A stretch of DNA of 64,000 nt from Haliea sp. (GTDB taxonomy: Bacteria > Pseudomonadota > Gammaproteobacteria > Pseudomonadales > Halieaceae). This document shows, in pieces, positions 28,182 to 36,615 of this stretch. The notes under the pieces are model-generated. The model was not told where the DNA came from, ran no database searches, and saw only the letters and a program-made list of their open reading frames with translations. Made by a program: the position numbers and the translations under genes. Location of the stretch: NCBI GenBank assembly GCA_016704305.1, contig JADJAL010000022.1, positions 1-64,000 on the forward strand, in the 5' to 3' direction. Positions within the stretch are counted from its first letter, which is position 1, and each line of letters begins with the position of its first letter.

Positions 28182-29907
28182 GTGACCAAAACTCGCGGCA
28201 TCTTGTTAACCCTTTTGGCAGTTGCCCTGGCAGCAGGTGTGGTCGCCTGGGAGTTGTATAGCAAACCCCTGCAACAGGAGATTCACTACAACGGATCGCG
28301 TCCCAACTTTTTGTTCGTGGTAACCGACGATCAGTCATGGATTCACACATCCTATGCGGGTTATCCGGCAGTGCAGACTCCCAGCTTTGATCGCATTGCC
28401 CGTGAAGGAGTGTATTTCGAAAATGCGTTTGCCAGCGCGCCCTCTTGTACCGCTTCCCGCTCCGCTATCCTGACGGGACGTCATTTTTGGGAGTTGGGTT
28501 CGGCGGGACAATTATGGGGCGAGTTCCCCGACACACTGCGCACCTATCAGCAAATCCTGCAGGCTTATGGCTACAAGGTTGGCTACAGCGGCAAGGGATG
28601 GGGACCAGGCTATGCCCCTCAAGGTAATCCTGCAGGCGCCGGCCATGTTTACAATATTGAGAAGCGGACGGTAGATAGCACGCTGACGGCCTTTGATCAG
28701 GTGGAAAACCTGCGCGTTTTCCTCAGTGAAAAACCCGCTGATCAACCCTTCTCCTATTGGGTCTCTCCCACAGAACCTCACCGCCCCTTTAAACCAGGTA
28801 TTGGCAAGGAAAGTGGAACGATTCCTCTCGATCCGGTGGAAATTCCCCTTTTTCCTGCCCGATAACGAAATAATCAGGGAGGACATCGCCGACTACCTGT
28901 TTGAAATCCAGTGGTTTGATGAAGAACTGGGTCGCATCCTGGCTTTGTTGGAGCAGGAGGGACAATTGGACAACACGGTCATTGTCTACACCTCCGACAA
29001 TGGCATGCCCTTCCCTCGTGCCAAATCGAATAACTATGACTATGGGACTCGGGTGCCGCTGGCCATCCGCTGGGGAAACCAGATCACATCCCATCAGGAT
29101 GTGACAGACTTCATCAGTCTCGTCGATATTGCACCGACTTTTCTGGAGCTGGCTCAGGTGCCGATCCCTGAAAGCATGTCTGGAAAAAGTTTTGTCCGAC
29201 AGTTACTGAGTAGTACCTCTGGCCGAGTGGATACACAACGTGACACGGTATTCACTGGTTTTGAACGCCACATCGCCACGGCGCGACAGGGAAGACGTGG
29301 CTATCCTTCCCGTGCCATCCGGACCGACGACTATCTCTATATCAGGAATTTTGCGCCGGATCGCTGGCCTGCCGGTCGCCCGCCAACACTTGACGATATC
29401 GATTCGGGCTCGCCTACCAAAACATACCTGATTGCCCAGCGACAGGAGTATGAAAAGCATACGCTGCCAGATGTAAAGAAAGAGGGCGATATGTCATTGG
29501 GTTTCCTACCACAAGGTAATCTCTCTGCGGTTGTCAATGATCCAGCACAGGCCCTTACCTTGATGGCCAGTAAACGCCCGGCAGAGGAATTGTATGAGGT
29601 GACTCGCGATCCGGGGCAACTCAATAATGTAGCGGATAATCCTGACTATGCCCAAATCAAGGAGGAACTGGCTGAGCAATTAGCAGCGGAAATGGAACGA
29701 ACCGACGATCCCTGGTCCACGGGCGATGGCAGCATTTTCGATACCTATAAATACTATGCAATAGATAAGCCGGACAAGCCGGTAGCCGGTATCGACTATA
29801 GCGACCGAAAAGTAGTCGAGGGCGACTTTCAGGCGTCACTCCACGTTTTCCAGCAACACCCGATTGAAAAAGATTCCCAGCGGCCGCGGATCATCCGACT
29901 TCCCTAA
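28182..29907 (+). CDS. Secreted or membrane-anchored sulfatase
   Basis: 574 residues after removal of one T from the T5 run at 28849-28853 (IPLFLPDNEIIREDI). It starts at GTG 28182 with a signal/anchor helix (GILLTLLAVALAAGVVAWEL). PNFLFVVTDDQSW supplies metal-binding Asp residues. SCTASRSAILTGR is the sulfatase signature C-x-A-S-R, whose Cys is matured to formylglycine. VIVYTSDNGMPFPRAKSN is the second metal/active-site region. It hydrolyses sulfate esters, most likely on a polysaccharide, in the periplasm or outside. It is followed by a convergent sulfotransferase whose 3' end overlaps it by 72 bases. Confidence 0.85.
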
Positions 29908-31185
29908 TTGCTTGGGAGAACACGCCTGGTCAATTCTGAATTCCACCTCCAGTCGCGGCAACCCGGATATCGACGCCTGTGGGATCACCACCGAGACATC
30001 GTTCATTCGCTCTGACACAAGCGCATGGTCCGCAACGACTTGTCCATTGATCATCGTTTGCAGTCTGCCGCCGAGAATGGGCTTCAACCTGGCCGAAAGA
30101 CGCAATGACCTGCCGTGCGCGCTCACGAGGTCGAGTCGCAATCGCGCCCGTGTGCCGAGAGACCAGGTTCCGCCATCTGAAGCGGGGGTCCAATCGCCCT
30201 GCTGGTATTGCCGCACATTGCCTGCCTGCGCAAAGTCGATAATGCTCCCTACCCGGTACCATAGATGGCGGTGTCGGTTGGCTTCCATCTCCCCCATCAA
30301 TTCGACTGGCCGATCACGCACCACGGCATCCATCGAATTGTCCGGAACAGGCGCAGGGTCGATGACCCTGATGGGCGCGACGCCTGGCAGAGTTGTGGTT
30401 GCGCCGGTTGCGCGCGCCAGTGCCTGGAGCTCAAGAAAAAGTTGGGCTATCTCAGCGTGATGGTTTGCCGGCTGCCAATCCTGATCTTCGATTTTATAGT
30501 GGCGCAAGGAAGACATCACTTCCCCCAACGCCTTGTCACGGGCGCCCTGTACCAGGTCCCAACCCAGGAACAACAGAACGCGGTCCAGCTCCGCGCCAGG
30601 GTCCTGGATCCAGTTGTCGTAATCCGTGATCAGAAGCCCCGCGTCCGACGCATGCTCGCGTATTTGCGTGTTGTACTGCTGCCACAAGCGAAGACTGAAC
30701 GCGGGTGAATGGGTGCCTCGCTTGTGCAGCGAGCGGGCGACAGCAACCGGGTGGCGCACACATGCGATGATTTTCAGGTCACCAATCAACCCGCGCCAGA
30801 ACGGGAGCATCAGGCTGCACCGTGGATCTTTCCAGCCCCAGCCGGGATGGGCCTCCCGGGTATTTGCGATGGACTCCAGGATGGCGGAAGCCTGAATACC
30901 AAGCCCACGAGCGAGTTCGCTCCGCTCCCAGTTATCGGGAAAATCAGGGGGCGTATCCCACCCCCCGCCAAAGCGATCCAGTAACTCGTCAGAAAAGTGG
31001 ACCAGGTCCAGGTTCTCGAAAAAGCCCTCGGGATTATCCGGTCCGGCTTGCATCAACCGCTCAGGTGGACCCAGCCACAAGCCCAGGGTCTCCAGAACGC
31101 GCGCCACCATAGAGGTGCCTGACCGGTGCATACCGGTAATGCATAGAGCCGAGGGGGTGGACACGAGCGCCGTGGGCGGCTTCAT
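29836..31185 (-). CDS. Sulfotransferase-family protein with C-terminal beta domain
   Basis: 449 residues. The N-terminal sulfotransferase has ALCITGMHRSGTSMVARVLE (PAPS loop), WGWKDPRCSLMLPFW and IIACVRHPVAVARSL. From about residue 310 a separate beta-rich domain follows (GTRARLRLDLVSAHGRSLRL, LPRLEVEFRIDQACSPKQLG), perhaps glycan-binding; I do not recognise its family. Start ATG 31185. It converges on the sulfatase, sharing 72 bases at the 3' ends, so sulfate addition and removal genes lie tail-to-tail. The target is unknown. Confidence 0.8.
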   Translation of the reverse strand: MKPPTALVSTPSALCITGMHRSGTSMVARVLETLGLWLGPPERLMQAGPDNPEGFFENLDLVHFSDELLDRFGGGWDTPPDFPDNWERSELARGLGIQASAILESIANTREAHPGWGWKDPRCSLMLPFWRGLIGDLKIIACVRHPVAVARSLHKRGTHSPAFSLRLWQQYNTQIREHASDAGLLITDYDNWIQDPGAELDRVLLFLGWDLVQGARDKALGEVMSSLRHYKIEDQDWQPANHHAEIAQLFLELQALARATGATTTLPGVAPIRVIDPAPVPDNSMDAVVRDRPVELMGEMEANRHRHLWYRVGSIIDFAQAGNVRQYQQGDWTPASDGGTWSLGTRARLRLDLVSAHGRSLRLSARLKPILGGRLQTMINGQVVADHALVSERMNDVSVVIPQASISGLPRLEVEFRIDQACSPKQLGKSDDPRPLGIFFNRVLLENVE

Positions 31186-31371
31186 GGGATGTTTTTACAC
31201 ATGGCAGGCCATCGGTTTGGAATCACGCTTTGACATGCAGTCGGATTATGCTCCAGCGTGTTTCCGCCGAGATGGGAATTCCCTCACGGGACTTGCACAT
31301 GAGCTTGCCGCCGATGGTACAGCGAACAAAATGGCAAGGCAAAGGAATGACCCAAGGCGCCGCTGCAAATA

Positions 31372-32133
31372 TCAATCCGATAGCGGTCGGCAGTTTTGTT
31401 GGTCGTTCAGCTCACAGACAACGATTTGTGGATCGCTGGTGGAATTGATTTTCGGTGACAGATAGATATCGCTCAATGCCACCTGTGAGATATCCGACCG
31501 GCCACTGTCGAGGACATTTTCTTCCACTTTCCACTGATAGACGTGTGCAAAGTCCCAGAAGGTTGGAGAATTTTCGCCGCTGTGGCCCGGTGCGGCGATG
31601 CCATCGGGATTCGATTGCCGGAAGGTGTAATCCAGGGATGCGGCTGCCGCGGACTCCCAGCCATGCCGTGTGCCTGCTGCCGCGGCACCATCCTCTACAA
31701 CGGAAAACTCGGCCTTGAAAGCAGGGTCGATGTCCTTGTCCTTAAAGCCCCGTAAAAAATCAATGCCAAGCAATTGGCTGGTGTTGTCGGACTTTATCTT
31801 TTCGTTGCCAGGCAGCGGCGCAGCCTGTTTGTCGGGCGAGACGTCATCGGCTGAACCGGTTGCGTACATGCCGTCGTTCCCACTTTCGCGCCGGAACAGC
31901 GCGAACTCCACCGACTCTCCGTAATAGTTGACCATCAGTGTGCTGCAGTCCGCGTTCAGGTCAACACAAGTGGTGGGGCCGTTAGCCTCACTGGACACCG
32001 AGCCCGGTGTACCGCCGTTGCTCGCGTCGGCGTCAACGTCAGCATTCGCCGCAACAACCAGCAGCAATGACAGACTGGCCAGCAAAGGAAATTTCAGTAT
32101 CTCGCGCGCGCTGGTCGCCCACTGTCCCCACAT
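31372..32133 (-). CDS. Secreted protein of unknown function
   Basis: About 253 residues from ATG 32133 (MWGQWATSAREILKFPLLAS), giving a signal peptide that ends around VVAANADVDA; ATG 32190 is an upstream alternative. The mature part is Asp/Asn/Ser-rich with few aromatics and two possible disulfide pairs (TTCVDLNADCSTLM and VVCELNDQQNC). It lacks a PEP-CTERM sorting tail. I do not recognise the family. It lies divergent from the PEP-CTERM gene at 32489, which suggests a cell-surface or extracellular role, but this is inference. Confidence 0.6.
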   Translation of the reverse strand: MWGQWATSAREILKFPLLASLSLLLVVAANADVDADASNGGTPGSVSSEANGPTTCVDLNADCSTLMVNYYGESVEFALFRRESGNDGMYATGSADDVSPDKQAAPLPGNEKIKSDNTSQLLGIDFLRGFKDKDIDPAFKAEFSVVEDGAAAAGTRHGWESAAAASLDYTFRQSNPDGIAAPGHSGENSPTFWDFAHVYQWKVEENVLDSGRSDISQVALSDIYLSPKINSTSDPQIVVCELNDQQNCRPLSD

Positions 32134-32190
32134 TTTCGGTCTCCATTTCAACGATTCAATCCGTGCGCACTCGCGAGGGAATGAAAGCAT

Positions 32191-32488
32191 ATCTTCTGCC
32201 GAGGATGAAACCAGAAAATACTGAAAACGGGGGGAATTACCGCTTTTTAAAAGTACAAGCCTGCTTCTGGGCAGGCTCTAGGTCAGCCGTCTTCCCACGA
32301 GACACCCTCTGCATTCCAACAGCTCGACCAGTGTCCGGAATTTTTACGAAATGACGTCAATTAGTGGGCTTTCGATACCGAAGAAATTCAGCAACTTACT
32401 GTTTATTAAACATATTCTTAATTTTGGCCCAGAAGCTGCAGAGTAGTGCTCACAGGAGCATCAGTGTTCTGACAAGGAGAATGACATC
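32191..32488. other. Intergenic control region of the PEP-CTERM gene
   Basis: There is no gene. It holds the divergent upstream regions of the secreted protein and the THxN PEP-CTERM gene, including the candidate sigma-54 site at 32424 and an AAGGAGAA ribosome site (about 32475-32482). Confidence 0.5.
32424..32440 (+). promoter_or_regulatory. Candidate sigma-54 (-24/-12) promoter
   Basis: TTGGCCCAGAAGCTGCA has GG and GC separated by ten bases, matching TGGCAC-N5-TTGCA with one mismatch in each half. It lies about 50 bases before the THxN PEP-CTERM gene. RpoN with PrsK/PrsR is known to drive PEP-CTERM genes in other bacteria. Confidence 0.5.
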
Positions 32489-33313
32489 ATGAAAAACACT
32501 TCCGCAAAATCCATCCGCCGCACCCTCACCACGCTCGCAATAGTTGCCGCTGGAGTCAGTTCAGGCGGTGCCCGGGCCGACCTTGCCAATGGCATTGTCG
32601 ATCAATGGTCAGTCGGTGTGGTGGCCCAGTTCCTCTGCGGCACCGTGGTATGGACGGGCAGTGCCCAGTCCTGCGCCGCGCAGACCATGAGCTGGGGCAG
32701 CGGCGGGGTTAGTGGTCTCGATATCACTAATCCGGCTGGCGCAACAATAGTAAATACCAATGGACCATCGGTCCCCAATGTCGCGGTAACCCATCGGAAT
32801 CAACCGATATCCGGGTCCACCCTGGACGAGGTCACGCTGCGTTCCACGCTTACGTTGACACCGTTCTCGCCGCCCGATACCGGCCTGCCAAGCGCGTCGC
32901 TGGATTTCCTGATTGATTTCCAGGAAACGCCTAACGGCGCCGACCCCTGTGCAAACGGCGGTGTTAATGGCGTAGGTGTAAACGTCAACGGTTGCGGCGA
33001 TATTTTTGTGATCGACCAGGGCGCGCTGAACTTTGCTTTCCAATACGACCTGGGTACTGGACAGGGTGCAAAAACCTACTTCATCAGCTTCTTTGAGCAG
33101 ACTGGTGGCCTCAACCCTTTACCGGTTGCGGCCTGCAACGCTGTGGGCGTCACCTCCCCCTGCCTTGGCTTCGTGACTCCTGAGTCGCAGAGCACCACCT
33201 TCAATTTTGCTGCAGTGATTACCACCAAGCCGGTGGAAATCCCGGTGCCGGGTACGCTGGTGTCAGTGGGCCTGGGCCTGCTGTTGCTAGGCCTGCGCCG
33301 CCGGCGCGCCTGA
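32489..33313 (+). CDS. THxN-family PEP-CTERM protein with atypical PVP sorting motif
   Basis: 274 residues with a signal peptide (SIRRTLTTLAIVAAGVSSGG, cut after ARA). The family mark is VAVTHRNQPISGSTLDEV, containing the THxN motif. The C-terminal sorting signal is EIPVPGTLVSVGLGLLLLGL followed by RRRR: a hydrophobic helix and basic tail preceded by PVPGT in place of the usual PEPGT. Such proteins are cleaved by exosortase and sent to the cell surface together with exopolysaccharide. The ATG has a good AAGGAGAA ribosome site. A strong terminator follows, so it is probably monocistronic. Confidence 0.85.
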   Translation: MKNTSAKSIRRTLTTLAIVAAGVSSGGARADLANGIVDQWSVGVVAQFLCGTVVWTGSAQSCAAQTMSWGSGGVSGLDITNPAGATIVNTNGPSVPNVAVTHRNQPISGSTLDEVTLRSTLTLTPFSPPDTGLPSASLDFLIDFQETPNGADPCANGGVNGVGVNVNGCGDIFVIDQGALNFAFQYDLGTGQGAKTYFISFFEQTGGLNPLPVAACNAVGVTSPCLGFVTPESQSTTFNFAAVITTKPVEIPVPGTLVSVGLGLLLLGLRRRRA

Positions 33314-33331
33314 ACATCGTGTAGTTGAGTG

Positions 33332-33355
33332 AAAGGCGGCTTGGGCCGCCTTTTT
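33332..33355 (+). terminator. Rho-independent terminator after the THxN gene
   Basis: AAAGGCGGC-TTGG-GCCGCC followed by TTTTT forms a perfect stem of six GC-rich pairs with a T tract. It starts 19 bases after the stop codon. Confidence 0.9.
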
Positions 33356-33440
33356 ATTACCCTGGTTTTGTGAGCCGGTTCTTGCCTGCAGCGATAACTT
33401 GCGCGGTAGCACGAAAAAGCGTGGCCCGGGGAGTAGCCCC

Positions 33441-33456
33441 AGGCCCGCAGCTTGCA
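33441..33456 (+). promoter_or_regulatory. Possible sigma-54 promoter before prsT copy 1
   Basis: AGGCCCGCAGCTTGCA has a perfect -12 half (TTGCA), correct spacing to GG, and a weaker -24 half. It is about 170 bases before the likely start of prsT. This is a moderate match only. Confidence 0.3.
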
Positions 33457-33625
33457 CATAATCCGCGTGGTTGTCATATCTCCTGCTGTATGGTTGATAC
33501 TAATTCCAACGAGCGATGTTGGTGTAGATCACGGGGGATGTACTTACTTGGCTGCGATAACGATTTTACTGTCTTGACCCCAACTGCCATGTTCAGGAAT
33601 GAGTCACTGCAAGCGGGAAAGCGCG

Positions 33626-36429
33626 ATGGTTGAACCCCGAATTTCAACAATAAACCGCCTGCTGCGTTTTGCGCTTGTGGGCTGCATTCTGGCAATCGCG
33701 GCCTGTGGCGACAGCACCCGTAGCACAGAATCCCTGAGCCGGGCGGAAGAGCAATTTGCGCAGAAGAACTACAACGAGGCGATTGTCGAATTGAAAATCG
33801 CCCTGGACGCTGCCAACGAGCAGCAGGAAGAACTACCCCAGGCTCGCTGGATGCTGGGTAAGTCCTACCTGGAAACCGGCAATATGGTAGCCGCAGCCAA
33901 GGAACTGGAGCGCGCCAACCAACTGGGCTGGAACCCCAACGAGGTTTTGCCGGCCCTGGCCAAAGCGCTGCTCAGCAAGGGCGAACTGGAACAGGTGATG
34001 GCGCTTTCCACGGCAGGCCTGGACCCACAGGCAGCCGCTCAATTGCAAGCGCAGCAAGCGCTGGCGCAACTCGGGCAGGGCGATATCTGGACGGCGGATA
34101 CTTACATCGCAAAGGCGGCTGAGCTGCATCCTGACGATGCAGAGGTGCAGATCGTAGAAGCGCGCATGCTGGGCGCATCGGGTGATATCGATGGGGCTCT
34201 GGCATTGATTCAACGTGTGATCGAAGCACAACCTTATAAGCGCGATGCCTGGAGCCTCAAGGGTGATTTTCTGAGTGCCCAGGAGAAGTTGCCCGAAGCC
34301 CTGGCGGCTTTTGAGGTGGCTATCGAGTTGTCTCCCGAGAATATGGACGACCGATTCAAGCGCGGCCTCCTTAATCTGCACCTGCAGCGACCAGAGGAAG
34401 TGGTGCCCGACATCGAGTTCCTGCTCGAAGCGGCACCGAAGCATCCTTTGAGCAACTACCTGCAGGGCTCCCTGGATTTCCACAGTGGAAATTATGCAGA
34501 CAGCATTACTGCCCTGACGTTGGCGGAGCCCGCTGCGGAGCAATACCCGCTCATCCTGTTCTATCTGGCCGGCGCCCATCTGGTAGAGGGAAGTGAAGTG
34601 CAGGCGTTGAAGTACGCCGAGCGGCTGGTCAGCATCAACCCCAATTTCGCGCCGGGCCGTGTGCTCCTGGCAAGTATCTATGTGAAGAACTCCGACGCCG
34701 AGGCTGCCCAGCGCACGCTGCGCCCGGTGCTCGATGCTGATCCCACAGACGGTCCTTCCCTGAAGCTGATGGCGAAGGCCCTGATGCTGGGCGGAGAAAC
34801 GGACCAGGCATTGAAAATACTGCGAACGTTGCAGCAAATGGCGCCGGATTCGGCCGTCGCCCACTTCGAGTTGGGGGGGGCCGGCTTATTGTTTGATGGC
34901 CAGGGCGAGGCAGCCAACCAGCAGTTTGAAGCGGCACTGGCTCTGGACCCGACAATGGAACAGGCCGCCATCTTACGGATGCATCAACTGAGTGATACCG
35001 AGGGCAGCGACGGGGCAATCGCCGCTGCGCAGGACTATGCGCGCAGCAATCCCGATAGCGTGCAGGCCCACACTGTATTGGGCGAGAAGTATTTGGCGAA
35101 CAAGCAGGTTGATGAGGCAATTGCCGCTTTCAACAAGGCACTGTCCCTGGCCCCGGGTGATCCTGCGGCGAACCACGCGCTGGCGCAAATCGAACTGGAT
35201 AGGGGCAACACGGCAGCGAGCCGCGCTCGCTATCAGGCGGTACTCGCCGAGCGACCAGACTATTTGCCAACTTTATTGCAACTGGCGATATTGGCTGCGG
35301 AGCCTGGCAACGAGATCGAGATGGTGGCACAGCTAAAGCACGCGATAGAGGTCCATCCCGATGCGCTGGAACCCAAATTGATGTTGGCGCGCTTCTATGC
35401 GTACTCCAATGCGCCAGGCAACATTCCGGCACTGTTCGCTTCGCTGTCGGAGTTGCAGCAGAAGTCTCCCGATGTGCTGTATTTGCTGGCCATGGCGCAA
35501 ATCGCCGAGCGCCAATATGACAAGGCGCTTCACAACCTGGAGCAGCTGGTGCAATTGGAGCCTGATACCGCGGAGGTCCACCACTTGCTGGCAACGGCAG
35601 CAGAAGGGATCGGCGACACGGAACGAGCGAGGGTGGCGCTCAAGCGCGCCGAGGAAGTGGATGAAAACTTCGCCCCGGCACTGGTGTCATTGGCCAAACT
35701 GGCCTGGGCAGATGGCAATGTCTCGCTGTTCGATACCTATTTGCAGCGACTGATCAAACTTTCACCCAACACCCCGGACGTATTGCGCTTGCAGGCCGTG
35801 GCCGCGCAGCGTGACGGTGATCCCGCGCGTGCCGTCGAACTCTCTCGGCAAGTTCTGGCGAGCGAGCCGGGGACCATGGCCATGCTGGAATTAGCGGGTT
35901 ATCTGTATGTGTCGGGTAGCACCAGGGAAGCGCTGCAAGTGGTGCAGGATTGGGTGTCGCAAAACCCTACCGATGTCGATGCACGCATGGCCCTGGTCTC
36001 CCAGTTGGTGGGGTTGGGTGAGACTGAGGCGGTGATTCAACACCTTCGGGAACTGGTGAAGCTGCAGCCCACGAACCCGGAAGTCCTCAATAATCTCGCC
36101 TGGTACCTGCAGGGCGAGCACCGCTAGAGGCGCTGGAATTCTCTCGCCTTGCCGTTTCGTTGAGCCCCGACAGGGCAGAGTTGCTGGATACGCTGGCGCT
36201 GTTGGAGTCAGACGCCGGTAATCACCAGCAGGCATTGGAGCATATCAAACGCGCCATCGCGGCCTCGCCGGGCAGTAGCTACCTGCTGTATCACCACGCG
36301 CTGATCGAGGCGCGGTTGGGCAACAAGGCCACAGCGGTTGACATCCTCAAGGCTGTTCTTGGCGGTGACAGTGCTGCCTTCCCCGAGCGGGAAAAAGCGG
36401 AGCAGTTGCTGGCTTCGTTGCAGCAATAG
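33626..36429 (+). CDS. prsT: PrsT-like TPR lipoprotein of the PEP-CTERM system, copy 1
   Basis: 934 residues after a one-base insertion near 36123 (CACCGCT to CACCGCCT joins GEHR to LEALEFSRLAVSLSP). Start ATG 33626 (MVEPRISTINRLLRFALVGC), with lipobox AIAAC; the product is a predicted lipoprotein. Almost the whole chain is tetratricopeptide repeats, e.g. RAEEQFAQKNYNEAIVELKI and DEAIAAFNKALSLAPGDPAA. PrsT proteins accompany PEP-CTERM/exosortase and exopolysaccharide loci, where they are thought to act as a scaffold in export. The PEP-CTERM gene and terminator lie upstream, and another giant TPR gene follows. Its paralogue at 40790 is highly similar. Confidence 0.8.
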
Positions 36430-36487
36430 TGTGTAAATACCGGCTGTTTTCCTTAGCCGCATGGAGGCGCTTTCACAGTGCTCGGTA

Positions 36488-36503
36488 AGGCCAGCGATTT
36501 GCG
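36488..36503 (+). promoter_or_regulatory. Possible sigma-54 promoter before the second TPR gene
   Basis: AGGCCAGCGATTTGCG has GG-N10-GC spacing with a TTTGC -12 half and a weak -24 half. It lies about 115 bases before ATG 36616. Low confidence alone; listed because similar sites precede other genes of the locus. Confidence 0.25.
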
Positions 36504-36615
36504 CAGGTGCCACGTGTGATTTGCATCCCGATCCATGGGGTTTTAGTGGCCCTTCTGCGGCCTGTTCTGTACATTGATCGGATTGAACCGGGAGGTTCTG
36601 GATTCCCCTTTTTTT

